Shown: positions 42,896 to 53,440, counted from the stretch's first letter. The stretch is DNA of 64,000 nucleotides from Saccharomycodes ludwigii (GCF_020623625.1 NC_060202.1:948501-1012500); one strand, 5' to 3'. Made by a program: numbers and translations. The notes: generated by a model from the sequence alone, not told the origin.

Positions 42896-43818
42896 CTATG
42901 CATGATATATATATGGTTATATATGTTTTTTTTTTGTGTGTAGGAGTTGACGATGGATGAATACAGAAAAAAGTAAAACAAAGATAAAATGTTGTTTAAA
43001 TTGGATAGTAATTAACTAGTATTTTTAGATATAATGTTGGTAATTTTGATGAATATTATTTTAATTTTTTTCTCTTTCTTAAACGCGCTTTTTAGAAAAG
43101 TTTTTTTTTTTTTTTTTTCTTTTTTTTTTCTATTTTATTTGGACTTATTTTTTTTAAAAGTATATTATTGGGTAAATTAAATTAGACGAGGGTTTAACAT
43201 TTAAGCTATATAAATTACAGGAGTGTTTTTTGATGAAATGATTATTATATATATATTTACTTATTTATTTATTTATTTATTTTTAACAAGAACGAATAGA
43301 AGTGGAAGGTAAGAAGAACGAAAAGAATATCTAATACAATAATCTAACAATGTATCTGTTTCAACAGTTTCTTAAGATAAGTACTTTGATAACCCACAGA
43401 TGTCTAATTGTTACACCGATATAACATTTTCATACCTAATGCTTTGTAATACATTTGTGTTATTATCTTTGTTATTTTTTTTTTATTTCACATTTAAATA
43501 AACTTGATAGAAAAAGTGGCAAATTCGTTGATAATATAAAAAATGAACTGCGAGAAAATAAGAAAAAAAAAAAAACACTGTTGGTTTAAGACAGCAGATA
43601 TAAAAAAAAAAAAAAAAAAAAAATACAAGTTACATTCAACGCGGTCATTTTTGGAAAGTTTTAAATTTGAAAAAAAGAGAAAAAAAAAAAAAATTACATG
43701 TTCTAAGAAATCGTTAAAAAATATCTAACAATATACCATTTTTAAGATCCCTTTTATTTGTTTATAGTTACAAGTCTGATTCTTTGCAAATTGTATCCCA
43801 TATATAATACATCACTAG
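42896..43818. other. Divergent promoter, MME1 / QRI7
   Basis: About 920 bp with T tracts near 43101-43130, a (TTTA)n array near 43257-43282 and A tracts near 43600-43623. No gene is visible. Confidence 0.45.
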
Positions 43819-45015
43819 ATGCTCACTAGGAACTCACTACTGCGCTTTACACCACAATCGGGTCCTCCTTTTATTAAAAAAAGAAGAACAAACATATTTC
43901 AAAAATCAATAAAAACATTAGCAGTTGAAACATCTTGCGATGACACATGTGTGGCTATTTTAGAAGATAATCGCATACTGTGCAATTTAAAAAAAACTTT
44001 GAGTACCGTAGTCCAAGATGGCGGTATTATACCAACCAAAGCTCATGTACACCATCAGCAAAGTTTGGCTCCACTTGTACGCGAAGCTTTAACTAAAGCC
44101 AATATCAATAATGTTTCGCAGGATATCGATTTAATATGTGTTACTAGAGGCCCAGGTATGCCAGGCTCCCTATCTGTTGGTTTGGATTTTTGTAAAGGAC
44201 TCAGCATTGGTGCCAATAATAACAATAAAAGCGCTCCTAAACTCATTGGTGTTCACCATATGTTAGGTCATTTATTAATACCTCTAATGTTTGATCCTCA
44301 CATTAAATTTCCATTATGTTCATTACTATGTAGCGGCGGCCATACCGTATTCGTATACTCTCACAATTATTACACGCACGAAATAATATGCGACACAGTC
44401 GACATCGCCATCGGTGACTCTTTGGATAAATGTGGTAGAGAATTGGGCATAAGGGGAAATATGATTGCTAAAGAAATGGAAAAATATATCACTTCAAATA
44501 GGAATATAATAAATACAAACGCACAAAACATATATCAATTGCCCAAACCTCTGAGCAATAAGGCTGGTAGAAAAAATGTCTTGGCATTTAGTTTTGCAGG
44601 CTATATTAGTGCAGTTCGTAAAATGTTGTCTAATGTGCCAGTGGTAAAATACCCTGAATTTGCCTATCATATCCAGGAAACAGCTTTTCAACATTTAATC
44701 GATAAAATAAAATTATCCATTGAACTAGGCAAAATTAAAACTAACAATACCAAAAATTTACAATTTGTCTGTTCAGGCGGTGTTGGTTCCAACATGAGAC
44801 TAAGAAAAAAATTAGAGGACCAATTACCATTTAAATCATTCCATTATCCTCCTCTAGATATGTGCACAGATAATGCTGTTATGATTGGATGGGCTGGTAT
44901 GAAATTATATGAATCTTTAAATGGGGTAACAACTGACTTGGGTGCTACTCCTTTGAAAAAATGGAGTCTGCCTGATCTTTTAAAAGTAGATGGGTGGTGT
45001 CATACAAATAAATAG
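43819..45015 (+). CDS. QRI7: Mitochondrial tRNA t6A synthase Qri7
   Basis: This 398-aa Kae1/TsaD-family protein makes the t6A37 modification on mitochondrial ANN-decoding tRNAs. The ASKHA core begins TLAVETSCDDTCVAIL, with KAHVHHQQ and VHHMLGHLL giving the metal-binding histidines. RGPGMPGSLSVGL, LLCSGGHT and CSGGVGSNMRLR follow, then DNAVMIGWAG. A basic N-terminal segment (residues 1-34) is a likely mitochondrial presequence, which distinguishes it from cytosolic Kae1. S. cerevisiae Qri7 is 407 aa. The neighbour NSE4 (convergent) matches YDL104C-YDL105W. Confidence 0.95.
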   Translation: MLTRNSLLRFTPQSGPPFIKKRRTNIFQKSIKTLAVETSCDDTCVAILEDNRILCNLKKTLSTVVQDGGIIPTKAHVHHQQSLAPLVREALTKANINNVSQDIDLICVTRGPGMPGSLSVGLDFCKGLSIGANNNNKSAPKLIGVHHMLGHLLIPLMFDPHIKFPLCSLLCSGGHTVFVYSHNYYTHEIICDTVDIAIGDSLDKCGRELGIRGNMIAKEMEKYITSNRNIINTNAQNIYQLPKPLSNKAGRKNVLAFSFAGYISAVRKMLSNVPVVKYPEFAYHIQETAFQHLIDKIKLSIELGKIKTNNTKNLQFVCSGGVGSNMRLRKKLEDQLPFKSFHYPPLDMCTDNAVMIGWAGMKLYESLNGVTTDLGATPLKKWSLPDLLKVDGWCHTNK

Positions 45016-45142
45016 ATGTCAAATAATAAAATATAAAGATACAAATCTTGTCGGATAACAAAAAAAAATAAGAAAAAAAAAAAAAAAAAATAATAATAAT
45101 AATACTGCTATAAAAATTATAATATTCCAATGCCTACGAGTA

Positions 45143-46315
45143 TTACCTTCTAATGAATGCTGTTTTGATATCAAAATACTTAATTAATTTTTCCCATGTC
45201 GGTATATCCAATTGGAAAATAATATGATTCAATGGCATCTCTATTCTCCTTTGTATTTCAGTTTCCCTAGCATGTGAATCTTTTGGTAATCGGTCAATTA
45301 GTCTAATTGTTGGAAAACCATCATCAGGATCCGTTTCCATAACTAGTCGACCGTCTTTTATGAGAAAGCTAATGTAAAACATGTTTTCCACACTATTACT
45401 AAATGATTCCGGATCAATGATAAATTTGAATAGATTAATTGATTTATAACCCATTTTCTGTTTTAATATCTTAAAACAAAGCTTAACTTGTTCTGGGGTC
45501 GTGGTAGAAACCGAGTCGTTTAACGTTTCATTAGTAATTTTTTCAGCAGTGGTTGATTTACTATTGGAAACATCGCTTTTAGTCTTGGCGGTGTAAACTC
45601 TCTTCTTTCTTTCCACATCTAATGGACCTAACATGTGTTCTACCAAGTTTGGTTTCAAACTAACTTGTTTATATAAACAACCCAATTTGTACCAATTAAA
45701 GTGAAAGAAATCTGTAAAAGATTCATACTTGGCTAAAGCGGTTCTTTTTTTTTCTCTTTGGGTAATTTTTTTAGTATCGTTATTGCCACCAGATGCTTCA
45801 TCAAATTGATCTTGGGTGTAATCTTCCTCATGGTTTTGCTCGTGATCAGATAAATCCTCACTGTCATCATCCTCAACCTCAATATTATTGTCTTTTAAAT
45901 ATTCTTCCAACATCCACTTTTTCATACTGTTAACCACGTCATCACAATTAAGCAATTTTTTACTTTCATTTAATTTTAAGCTACGAATACTAATTTGAGC
46001 TAATTCCGAAACATTTAACATAGCTCTTGAATCATATGCTAATAATGAATTTCTGTTAGCTTGAATACCAACTGTTTTATTGAACAAAGAGTCAATATCA
46101 TTCAATTTAGTAACTGCAATATTGATATCTGCATTTCGAGTTGAATCAACTTTCTGCTTATCAACATCATTATCAATTGTACGATAGCCTTGTAAAATAT
46201 TGAATTCGTTATTATCAGGATTGTTAGATAAATCGGGAAAAGAATTTATACGTTTTTTTTTATGAGATTTTGACAAAGAGGAATGTTCTGGTCCTTCATG
46301 ATGTCTTTTTGTCAT
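45143..46315 (-). CDS. NSE4: Smc5/6 complex kleisin Nse4
   Basis: This 390-aa protein has the size and layout of Nse4 (Qri2, 402 aa), the kleisin that bridges the Smc5 and Smc6 heads and binds Nse1/Nse3. The N-terminal half includes ALAKYESFTDFFHFNWYKLGCLYKQVSLKP. The C-terminal winged-helix part has MFYISFLIKDGR and ends NHIIFQLDIPTWEKLIKYFDIKTAFI, a family hallmark. An acidic stretch (EDDDSEDLSDHE) precedes the linker. It diverges from MLH1 over a 341-bp promoter that contains a near-perfect palindrome. Confidence 0.88.
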   Translation of the reverse strand: MTKRHHEGPEHSSLSKSHKKKRINSFPDLSNNPDNNEFNILQGYRTIDNDVDKQKVDSTRNADINIAVTKLNDIDSLFNKTVGIQANRNSLLAYDSRAMLNVSELAQISIRSLKLNESKKLLNCDDVVNSMKKWMLEEYLKDNNIEVEDDDSEDLSDHEQNHEEDYTQDQFDEASGGNNDTKKITQREKKRTALAKYESFTDFFHFNWYKLGCLYKQVSLKPNLVEHMLGPLDVERKKRVYTAKTKSDVSNSKSTTAEKITNETLNDSVSTTTPEQVKLCFKILKQKMGYKSINLFKFIIDPESFSNSVENMFYISFLIKDGRLVMETDPDDGFPTIRLIDRLPKDSHARETEIQRRIEMPLNHIIFQLDIPTWEKLIKYFDIKTAFIRR

Positions 46316-46539
46316 GATATGTGTGTTGTTTTATAAAGTTCTTTGTTTTTCTTTTTTTCTTTTTCTTTTCTTAATACAGAGAAATACAACGCCAAATATT
46401 AAACAAGTATATGGTGTTAGATATATCATTTGTATATAATTTTTTTCGTTTTTTCAGACAAAAAAAAAAAAAAAACATTTTTTAAAAAGCGTGTTTAAGA
46501 AAGAGAAAAAAAAAATAAAATAAAAAAAAAACTTCAGGT

Positions 46540-46564
46540 TAATCATTTAAATTAAATGATTAAA
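46540..46564. promoter_or_regulatory. 25-bp palindrome in NSE4/MLH1 promoter
   Basis: Twelve-base arms TTAATCATTTAA (46540-46551) and TTAAATGATTAA (46553-46564) flank a single A. It lies 92 bp before the MLH1 ATG. The TAATCA half-sites resemble homeodomain-type targets. No function is demonstrated. Confidence 0.5.
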
Positions 46565-46656
46565 TAAAAAGTTCAATTTACAAAGTTTTATTTTCATTTG
46601 TAATTCTTTGAGTTTAGCTATACATATATACCAAGAAAAAAAAAAAAAAGCCCAAA

Positions 46657-48699
46657 ATGTCGATAAAAAAACTTGACCCTGATGTCATTAATAAAATTGC
46701 TGCCGGAGAAATTATCATTTCACCAACAAACGCCTTAAAAGAGTTAATTGAAAATTCAATAGATGCATCATCAAAATCTATTGATATTTCAATACAAAAT
46801 AATGGCTTTAAAATATTACAAATTTCAGATGACGGATCGGGAATTAAAAAAGAGGATTATCCTATATTATGTCATCGTTTTACCACTTCCAAAATTACCA
46901 AGTTTGAAGATCTAAGTGAAATTGATACTTTTGGTTTTAGAGGTGAAGCTCTATCTAGTATCTCACATATAGCACATTTGTCAGTTACTTCAAAACGTAG
47001 AAATGAAGATCTAGCATGGAAATGTCAATTTGAAAGAGGTCAAATGATTGATGAAACATTAAAACCAAGCGCCGGTAACCAGGGGACAACTATCACCGTA
47101 TCGGATTTATTTTATAATGTTCCCAGTAGATTGAGAAGCTTAAGACAGAAGGATGAATTTAATAAAATTTTTGATGTTATTGGTAAATATGCAATCAATA
47201 ATCCAGGTATTGCATTTTCCTTGAGAAAAATTGGCGATTCTAGAATTGCTTTGGTCATTAAAAAGGATCTAAACATTAAAGACAGGATTAGAACTATATA
47301 TACTAGTATTGTTTCAAACGATTTAATAGATTTTAATATAAATGTATCAGCTGAGGATACTGATGATTATGGAAAGATTGGATTTATTAGTTGTTCAGGG
47401 ATGGTTGCTAACTTGAATTATTCAAACCAAGTCAAAAGGAATATTCAGCCAATTTTTTTCATTAATAATAGACTAGTTACGTGTGATCCTTTGAAAAGAT
47501 CAATTGATCAAACATATTCCTCATATCTTCCTAGAGGGGCATCCAGACCCTTTGTGTATTTAAATATTAAACTAAATCCCCGTATTTTAGATGTAAATGT
47601 TCATCCTACTAAAAGCGAAGTTAGATTTTTACATGAAGAGGAAATAATAAATATTATTACTTTGAGATTACATGAATTTTTATCCAAATTAGACTCCTCG
47701 AGAACATTTAAAGCCAACACATTCAGTGCTAGTCAGATGAATTCAGCTTCTACCCCTTCATCAAACAAGCATAAAAATATATTGAACAGTAGCCTAAAGC
47801 GCCAAGAAAGCAAATTGGTGCGTATTGATTCAGAACAAGCTAGAATCACCAGTTTTATGAGCCAGAAAAATGTTTCTTTAGATACTGATAAATTACCAAC
47901 TGATGCCGATGGCAATCCAAATTCTAGTTTCATTGAGGGTAAAGATGATGTATATATTAATAACGAAAGAGAAGTTACTAAAGTTGAATTAACGAGTATT
48001 CAGACATTAAAACAATTAGTCGACGAAAATTCACACTACGATCTAACAAATATTTTTGCAAATTTAACTTATATTGGTGTTATTGATTACACAAAACGAT
48101 TGGCAGCTATCCAATATGATCTAAAATTATTTATGGTGGATTATGGTGCTGTTTGTTATGAACTTTTTTATCAAATAGGCTTGTCGGATTTTGCCAACTA
48201 TGGTAAAATATATTTGAACAAAAGCGGAAACGGATTAAATATCAAAGAAATTTTATCCCCTATCAAATCGGCCAATGATGCACAAATTAAAAGTATATGC
48301 GAAAAACTGTTAGATATGAAAGATATGTTATATGAATATTTCTCGATTGAAATCGAAAAAATTGATGATGAGTGTATCCATATCAAAACACTACCTATGC
48401 TTCTATTAAAATACAAGCCGCCCATAAATAAGTTACCATTATTCATTTATAGATTAGGGACAAGAGTTGATTGGAATGAAGAACAAGCTTGCTTAGACGG
48501 AATTTTAAAACAGATTGCCTTATTATACATTCCAGAAATAATAGAAGAAAACGGAGAACACACTGATTTAAATAACACTTTAGAAAAAGTTATTTTCCCC
48601 TGCATTAAAAAAAGGTTACTAGCTCCTAAAAGTTTGTTACGGGATATAGTTGAAATAGCAAATCTTCCTGGGTTATATAAAATCTTTGAAAGGTGTTAG
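46657..48699 (+). CDS. MLH1: DNA mismatch repair protein Mlh1
   Basis: This 680-aa MutL homologue pairs with Pms1, Mlh2 or Mlh3 in mismatch repair and meiotic crossing over. The GHKL ATPase motifs are clear: ELIENSIDASSKSIDI, ISDDGSGIKKED, TFGFRGEALSSIS and GTTITVSDLFYNVP. Next comes the transducer region with FINNRLVTCDPLKRSID and LDVNVHPTKSEVRF. A short linker (about residues 345-430) leads to the C-terminal dimerisation domain, which ends in the invariant FERC. S. cerevisiae Mlh1 is 769 aa; the difference is mostly linker. The last 27 bases overlap the end of the convergent CEP3 gene. Confidence 0.98.
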   Translation: MSIKKLDPDVINKIAAGEIIISPTNALKELIENSIDASSKSIDISIQNNGFKILQISDDGSGIKKEDYPILCHRFTTSKITKFEDLSEIDTFGFRGEALSSISHIAHLSVTSKRRNEDLAWKCQFERGQMIDETLKPSAGNQGTTITVSDLFYNVPSRLRSLRQKDEFNKIFDVIGKYAINNPGIAFSLRKIGDSRIALVIKKDLNIKDRIRTIYTSIVSNDLIDFNINVSAEDTDDYGKIGFISCSGMVANLNYSNQVKRNIQPIFFINNRLVTCDPLKRSIDQTYSSYLPRGASRPFVYLNIKLNPRILDVNVHPTKSEVRFLHEEEIINIITLRLHEFLSKLDSSRTFKANTFSASQMNSASTPSSNKHKNILNSSLKRQESKLVRIDSEQARITSFMSQKNVSLDTDKLPTDADGNPNSSFIEGKDDVYINNEREVTKVELTSIQTLKQLVDENSHYDLTNIFANLTYIGVIDYTKRLAAIQYDLKLFMVDYGAVCYELFYQIGLSDFANYGKIYLNKSGNGLNIKEILSPIKSANDAQIKSICEKLLDMKDMLYEYFSIEIEKIDDECIHIKTLPMLLLKYKPPINKLPLFIYRLGTRVDWNEEQACLDGILKQIALLYIPEIIEENGEHTDLNNTLEKVIFPCIKKRLLAPKSLLRDIVEIANLPGLYKIFERC

Positions 48700-50460
48700 T
48701 AATTCCAGTATATAATTCTCTTCATTAATTAAAAGTATTTCATTAATACTGAGTTCCTCATCTTCTCTTTCCTGTTCTTTTCTGCTCAACAATATATTTT
48801 TTCGAGGTATAATTGATCCAACAGTGGATAAAATATTGGGGATTTTATTTTCCTCTGCATGTTTTATAATATCAACATCTTGCTTTAAAATTTTTATTGC
48901 GGGGCTAGAAAGGATATTTTTAGCATCTACTAGCCCTTTTAATTTGACAAACCTTTCCATCAATTTAATACTGATATTGGTTTTTTCATAATTCCATACC
49001 CTAGTCATATTCGTTGTCAACAACTCTTTCACGTCCAAATACAATTGATAGTTCTCCTTGGAATCATTAAGTAAAGACAAAAATGCATGGAAAACACCTA
49101 TATGCACCACAATGCACAAAACCATGGGATACTTTTTAAAAAATTGCACATCATCATTGTTTTGTAATACAATCACTTTTAAGATTTTTTTAGAATAGTG
49201 ACATATCTGATCAAAAATAGTCAAATCGTCATAATAATACACCAATGTCAACTTATATAATTTCCAAAAGGTAAAATTAATCAGCAAATTTAACATAAAC
49301 TTTTGAAATAAATCGTTTTTTGAATTAGAGGATAAATTTTTGATGTAAATTTTGCGTTTCGTATCCAGTAATATGATTTCTTTTTCAATAGCATCAATTG
49401 ATTTCATTGAAGCCTTTTTATTTACGTATTGTTCCATATCTCTATCAAGCGAAACAAATTTCCAAAGGAGTAACTCAAAAGTCTCTTCAACTTTATACAA
49501 TTCTGGATTATTTTCAACATTTTCAATATTTTTAGGGAAAACATCTTGTTGTTCTTGTAAAACTAGTGATTTAAAATTATAGTGCAAATTTATGGGCCTT
49601 TTAATAGATTCAGTTAAATAATCCCAATATAACAGTTGAAACCACATTTTATCACACGAATCTTTAATCAGCTTATATGATAAGAAGCTATTTTCAAAGC
49701 TAAATGGTTTTATATTATTTAAGTTAATAGTACTTGAAATATGTTGTACGGTACAAAATAGGTGGTGATAATACATCGGATATCGGTACCTAAAGTCAGT
49801 ATTACTTAAGATCAAAAACGCTTGAATGATTCGTACATCTGGTATGTGTAAAATGTTCTTTATTAGCTCTAGAGTATAATATAAAAAACATTTATAAATT
49901 TTCTCGAGATCTTCATCCCCAAATAAATTTTCCAATTCTCTTTGATTCATATAATAAACTGACATGGAAAATATGCTCCATAGTAAAGTTTCAGTAAACA
50001 TGTCATCTAGACTTAGACCGTGATATTTTTTAGGCTCCCAATATTTCTCTAATAATAAATAAAATTCTGTTATATCTGCGAAATAACCGAAAAACATAAA
50101 GCCCAAATTAGACATTGCAAAATCCAAAATTTTGAAACTGTTATCCTCATCAACCAACCGTATTAAAGAATCATCAAGTAAATTATTTTCATTTATAAAA
50201 GGTACATGCATCATGCATAGCATTCCATTGAAACATGCCTCTTTGACGATCCAATGATCCCAATTTTGATATAAAGACAAAATGTGCGACTCGATAGTAG
50301 ATTCTACGGTAGATCGAGAAAAGGTCGAAGTTAAACATTCATTTTCTAACCCTTTATTTAGACAATTGGTACACGGTACTAATCTGTCGCATTTAATTCT
50401 TTTTTTGGAACAAACGGGGCACGATGTCTTTCTTGTTAATACTGAACGCCTTTTAATCAT
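48673..50460 (-). CDS. CEP3: Kinetochore CBF3 subunit Cep3
   Basis: This 595-aa protein has an N-terminal Zn2Cys6 cluster (Cys 14, 17, 24, 30, 33, 42; CPVCSKKRIKCDRLVPCTNC) followed by a long helical body. Segments FKILDFAMSNLGFMFFGYFADITEFYLLLEKYW and LLWKFVSLDRDMEQYVNKK match S. cerevisiae Cep3 (608 aa). Cep3 binds CDEIII in the point centromere as part of CBF3. The position after MLH1 matches YMR168C. A generic zinc-cluster activator is the alternative, but the body similarity and synteny favour Cep3. A 38-A run (minus strand) ends about 27 bp before the ATG. Confidence 0.88.
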   Translation of the reverse strand: MIKRRSVLTRKTSCPVCSKKRIKCDRLVPCTNCLNKGLENECLTSTFSRSTVESTIESHILSLYQNWDHWIVKEACFNGMLCMMHVPFINENNLLDDSLIRLVDEDNSFKILDFAMSNLGFMFFGYFADITEFYLLLEKYWEPKKYHGLSLDDMFTETLLWSIFSMSVYYMNQRELENLFGDEDLEKIYKCFLYYTLELIKNILHIPDVRIIQAFLILSNTDFRYRYPMYYHHLFCTVQHISSTINLNNIKPFSFENSFLSYKLIKDSCDKMWFQLLYWDYLTESIKRPINLHYNFKSLVLQEQQDVFPKNIENVENNPELYKVEETFELLLWKFVSLDRDMEQYVNKKASMKSIDAIEKEIILLDTKRKIYIKNLSSNSKNDLFQKFMLNLLINFTFWKLYKLTLVYYYDDLTIFDQICHYSKKILKVIVLQNNDDVQFFKKYPMVLCIVVHIGVFHAFLSLLNDSKENYQLYLDVKELLTTNMTRVWNYEKTNISIKLMERFVKLKGLVDAKNILSSPAIKILKQDVDIIKHAEENKIPNILSTVGSIIPRKNILLSRKEQEREDEELSINEILLINEENYILELLTPFKDFI

Positions 50461-50485
50461 AATATTTTTATTATTCTTACCTGTT

Positions 50486-50530
<45 letters not shown>

Positions 50531-50899
50531 ATATGATGAAAAATAGGTAAAATGGGGTGTACAATAAGTTCTTAATGTCTTGAATATGTTTATATAATTT
50601 ATTTCATTCTTTGCAAAGGTATTACTTCGGATTCCGCAATTGATGATAGCGGACTAAAATATATTAACCATTTTCTTGGAGGAGACGAAAATGAAGAGGG
50701 ATATACGTTATTGATTGCTAATTGCATTTAAGCATAGCAAAGACATATTGATAAAAACCGATATTAACGTTCAGTAAATTAATAAAAACTAAATAATTAA
50801 AAACTAATTCTGTAAGAATTATACCAAGGAAAAGAATATATATATGAGCTGAAAATTTTTTACTTAGATAAATAAACAACTTACTAGTTTCAACTTATT
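50461..50899. other. CEP3 promoter / ALD 3' region
   Basis: About 440 bp with T38 at 50488-50525 close to the CEP3 start. The rest is AT-rich without features I can name. Confidence 0.5.
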
Positions 50900-52411
50900 T
50901 CATAAATTAGAAATATTCATATGAATACACTTTGTTTCCATATATGCATCCATACCGCTTTCGCCCAATTCTCTACCAATTCCAGACATTTTATAACCAC
51001 CAAATGGACAACTAACCTCTTCTTCGTTTGAAGAATTACACCAAACGGTACCAGCCCTGACATCTTTGGCAAATTGGTTAATAACCCTAACATTTTCACT
51101 AAAAACAGCAGCAGCTAGACCATATGACGTATCATTGGCCAAGCTAACCGCTTCATCATAATTAGAAAACTTAGTGATTACCCCCACTGGACCAAAAATT
51201 TCCTCTTGGAATAACTTTGAAGTGCTTGGAACATCAAGGAAGATAGTTGGTGGTATAAAATACCCTCTTTTAGAACATTCATTGACAGTTTCTGGGTTAT
51301 TCAAGCATTTATAGTTTAAGGTTTTCTTCCCTTCGTTGACATAACCAATAACACGGTCGTATTGAACTTTTGATACAACAGGACCCACTTGACAATTTTT
51401 ATCAAAAATATTGGGGCTGATGTTCCAGTTTTCAGCAACATATTTAACAAATTTCTTAATAAACACATCATAAACAGAATTTTCCACTAAAATTCTAGAA
51501 TTTGCTGTACAATTTTGACCACTGTTGTAAAAGATACCCATGCTGATCCACTTAACAGCCTCATCCAAATTAGAATCTTTGAATAGAACAGCTGGTGATT
51601 TTCCGCCACACTCTAGGGTAACATTTTTCAAGTTGGACAATGCAGCCATCGACATAATTTTCTTACCAACTGCAGTTGATCCAGTGAAGGCAATTTTGTC
51701 AATATCCATATGCTCTGCTAGAGCAGAACCTGCAATGTTGCCGTATCCTGGAACAACATTCAAAACACCTGGTGGGAACCCAGCTTTTTTGAATAATTGT
51801 GCCATGTATAACAAAGACAAAGATGTATTTTCTGCAGGCTTAATTACAATACAATTGCCGGCAGCCAAGCAGCCTTGGATTTTCCAACTAGCCATTGCCG
51901 CTGGGTAATTCCATGGAACAATTTGAGCAACAACACCAAATGGTTCTCTGACTACGAGAGCGTATTTATCATTATTGACCGGGATGTATTGGCCCTTTAC
52001 ATACTTATCAGATGCACCGCTAAAATATCTAGTTAATTCAAGAATTTGTTCCAAATCACCCAAGGCATTAGTGTGATATGGTTTACCTGAATCAATTGAA
52101 TCAATAGCAGCTATGACATCTTTATGTTCATTTATTAGGTCATATAATTTGGATAGGAGAATACCCCTGTCTGCAGGTGTAGTCTTGGACCAAGTCTCTT
52201 GGTACGCTAAGCGTGCAGCTTTGACTGCATTGTCTATATCCTTATGTGAAGCAGCATAAAACTTAGCAATTGGTTCACCCGTGGATGGGTTGGATGTTTC
52301 TATTGTGGCATCGTCTGAGGATTTTACAAATTCATTATTAATAAATAAACCTAAAGGTTGATTATAAGTTAGGTTTAATTCTGGAACAATTATATCCTTG
52401 AATAGAGACAT
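50900..52411 (-). CDS. ALD2: Cytosolic aldehyde dehydrogenase, Ald2/Ald3 type
   Basis: This 503-aa NAD(P)-dependent aldehyde dehydrogenase resembles S. cerevisiae Ald2 and Ald3 (506 aa) over its length: NQPLGLFINNEFVKSSD, VAQIVPWNYPAAM, KPAENTSLSLLYMAQL, FTGSTAVGKKIM, catalytic Glu in TLECGGKSP and catalytic Cys in NSGQNCTANSR. The Glu in KPAEN favours NAD. There is no mitochondrial presequence. Ald2/Ald3 oxidise 3-aminopropanal to beta-alanine for pantothenate. Location between CEP3 and EAR1 orthologues matches YMR169C/YMR170C, so this is the likely single ancestor of that tandem pair. It shares a 1-kb divergent promoter with a second ALD. Confidence 0.88.
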   Translation of the reverse strand: MSLFKDIIVPELNLTYNQPLGLFINNEFVKSSDDATIETSNPSTGEPIAKFYAASHKDIDNAVKAARLAYQETWSKTTPADRGILLSKLYDLINEHKDVIAAIDSIDSGKPYHTNALGDLEQILELTRYFSGASDKYVKGQYIPVNNDKYALVVREPFGVVAQIVPWNYPAAMASWKIQGCLAAGNCIVIKPAENTSLSLLYMAQLFKKAGFPPGVLNVVPGYGNIAGSALAEHMDIDKIAFTGSTAVGKKIMSMAALSNLKNVTLECGGKSPAVLFKDSNLDEAVKWISMGIFYNSGQNCTANSRILVENSVYDVFIKKFVKYVAENWNISPNIFDKNCQVGPVVSKVQYDRVIGYVNEGKKTLNYKCLNNPETVNECSKRGYFIPPTIFLDVPSTSKLFQEEIFGPVGVITKFSNYDEAVSLANDTSYGLAAAVFSENVRVINQFAKDVRAGTVWCNSSNEEEVSCPFGGYKMSGIGRELGESGMDAYMETKCIHMNISNL

Positions 52412-53440
52412 TGGTAGCTTGTGGTATAAAAAACCTAATTCCCTTTTTATATATATATTTTTTTTTTTTTTTGAGTATTTGGAGTATGTAATAAGTTTAT
52501 ATTTAAATGTTTTGGTTAAATTTAATAGATTATTTGTAGCACATTTACTAAGAAAGGAAAGAAGGAAGGAAAGAAAGAAAAAAAAAAAAAAAAAAACATG
52601 AACAAATGAACAAATAAAAGTTGAGTATTTATATAAAAAATGAATAAAATTATAAATTTTTTACAAAGACAGCGTTAGGGAAAGAGATGGAAAGAAAGAA
52701 ATATAATATAATATCAATTAAATTAAAGGTAGATTATGGTATGTGTGTTACTATATGATATAAATAATATTATTGCTTTTTTTTACATTTATGTTATATG
52801 CAAGTCGGCTAAACATTCCTAATTAGGGGAGATAGTAACATATATTACGAAAACTTTGTGTAACTTTAAATCATAAAAAAAGAAAGAAAAAAAAAAAGGT
52901 TCAGTAAGGTCGTAAACAATTATATTTTGTATTCTAAAAAAGATAATAATAATTTTCAAATTTCCTAAGAAAGGATATTAAAACATTTTCTTATAATATC
53001 TAATCGTTTATGAACGTTATTATTAACCCTCTTTTAGCTCTTTCTTACCGATTTATTTAATTCATATATATTATATATTATATATAGATAAATAGCTATT
53101 ATTAAAGAGGGGAATGGAAACATATAAATTTTATTTTAATCTGTAATTTACACACCAAAAAGAAAAAAAAATTCCGCTATCATTTTCTTATCTGTTATTG
53201 TTATTATTTCTTTTAAAGAAAAGCCGTCGTTTTTTTTTTTTTTTTTTTTTTCTTTTCTTTCATCAATGATAAATTAATCATATCAAATAAACATATATAA
53301 AGGCCGTTTTGGAAAGAAAAAAAAAAAAAAAAAAAAATATTGAATAAATTTCAAAAAAGTAAAAAAGAAATATCATCTGGAATATTAAATTCAATTGATC
53401 CAATCAAATATAAAAGAGGTACCCAAAGAAAAAAAAAAAA
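52412..53440. promoter_or_regulatory. Divergent ALD promoter with two STRE motifs
   Basis: This 1.03-kb region separates the minus-strand ALD from the first plus-strand ALD. AGGGG stress-response elements occur at 52825-52829 and 53108-53112; S. cerevisiae ALD2/ALD3 are Msn2/4-responsive. A purine microsatellite (AAAGGAAGG-like) lies around 52552-52580, and T and A tracts sit near 53230-53251 and 53318-53337. Confidence 0.5.

Noticed and set aside
43543-43728. Lys-rich short ORF before QRI7
   Set aside because: Composed of poly-A runs; no conserved residues.
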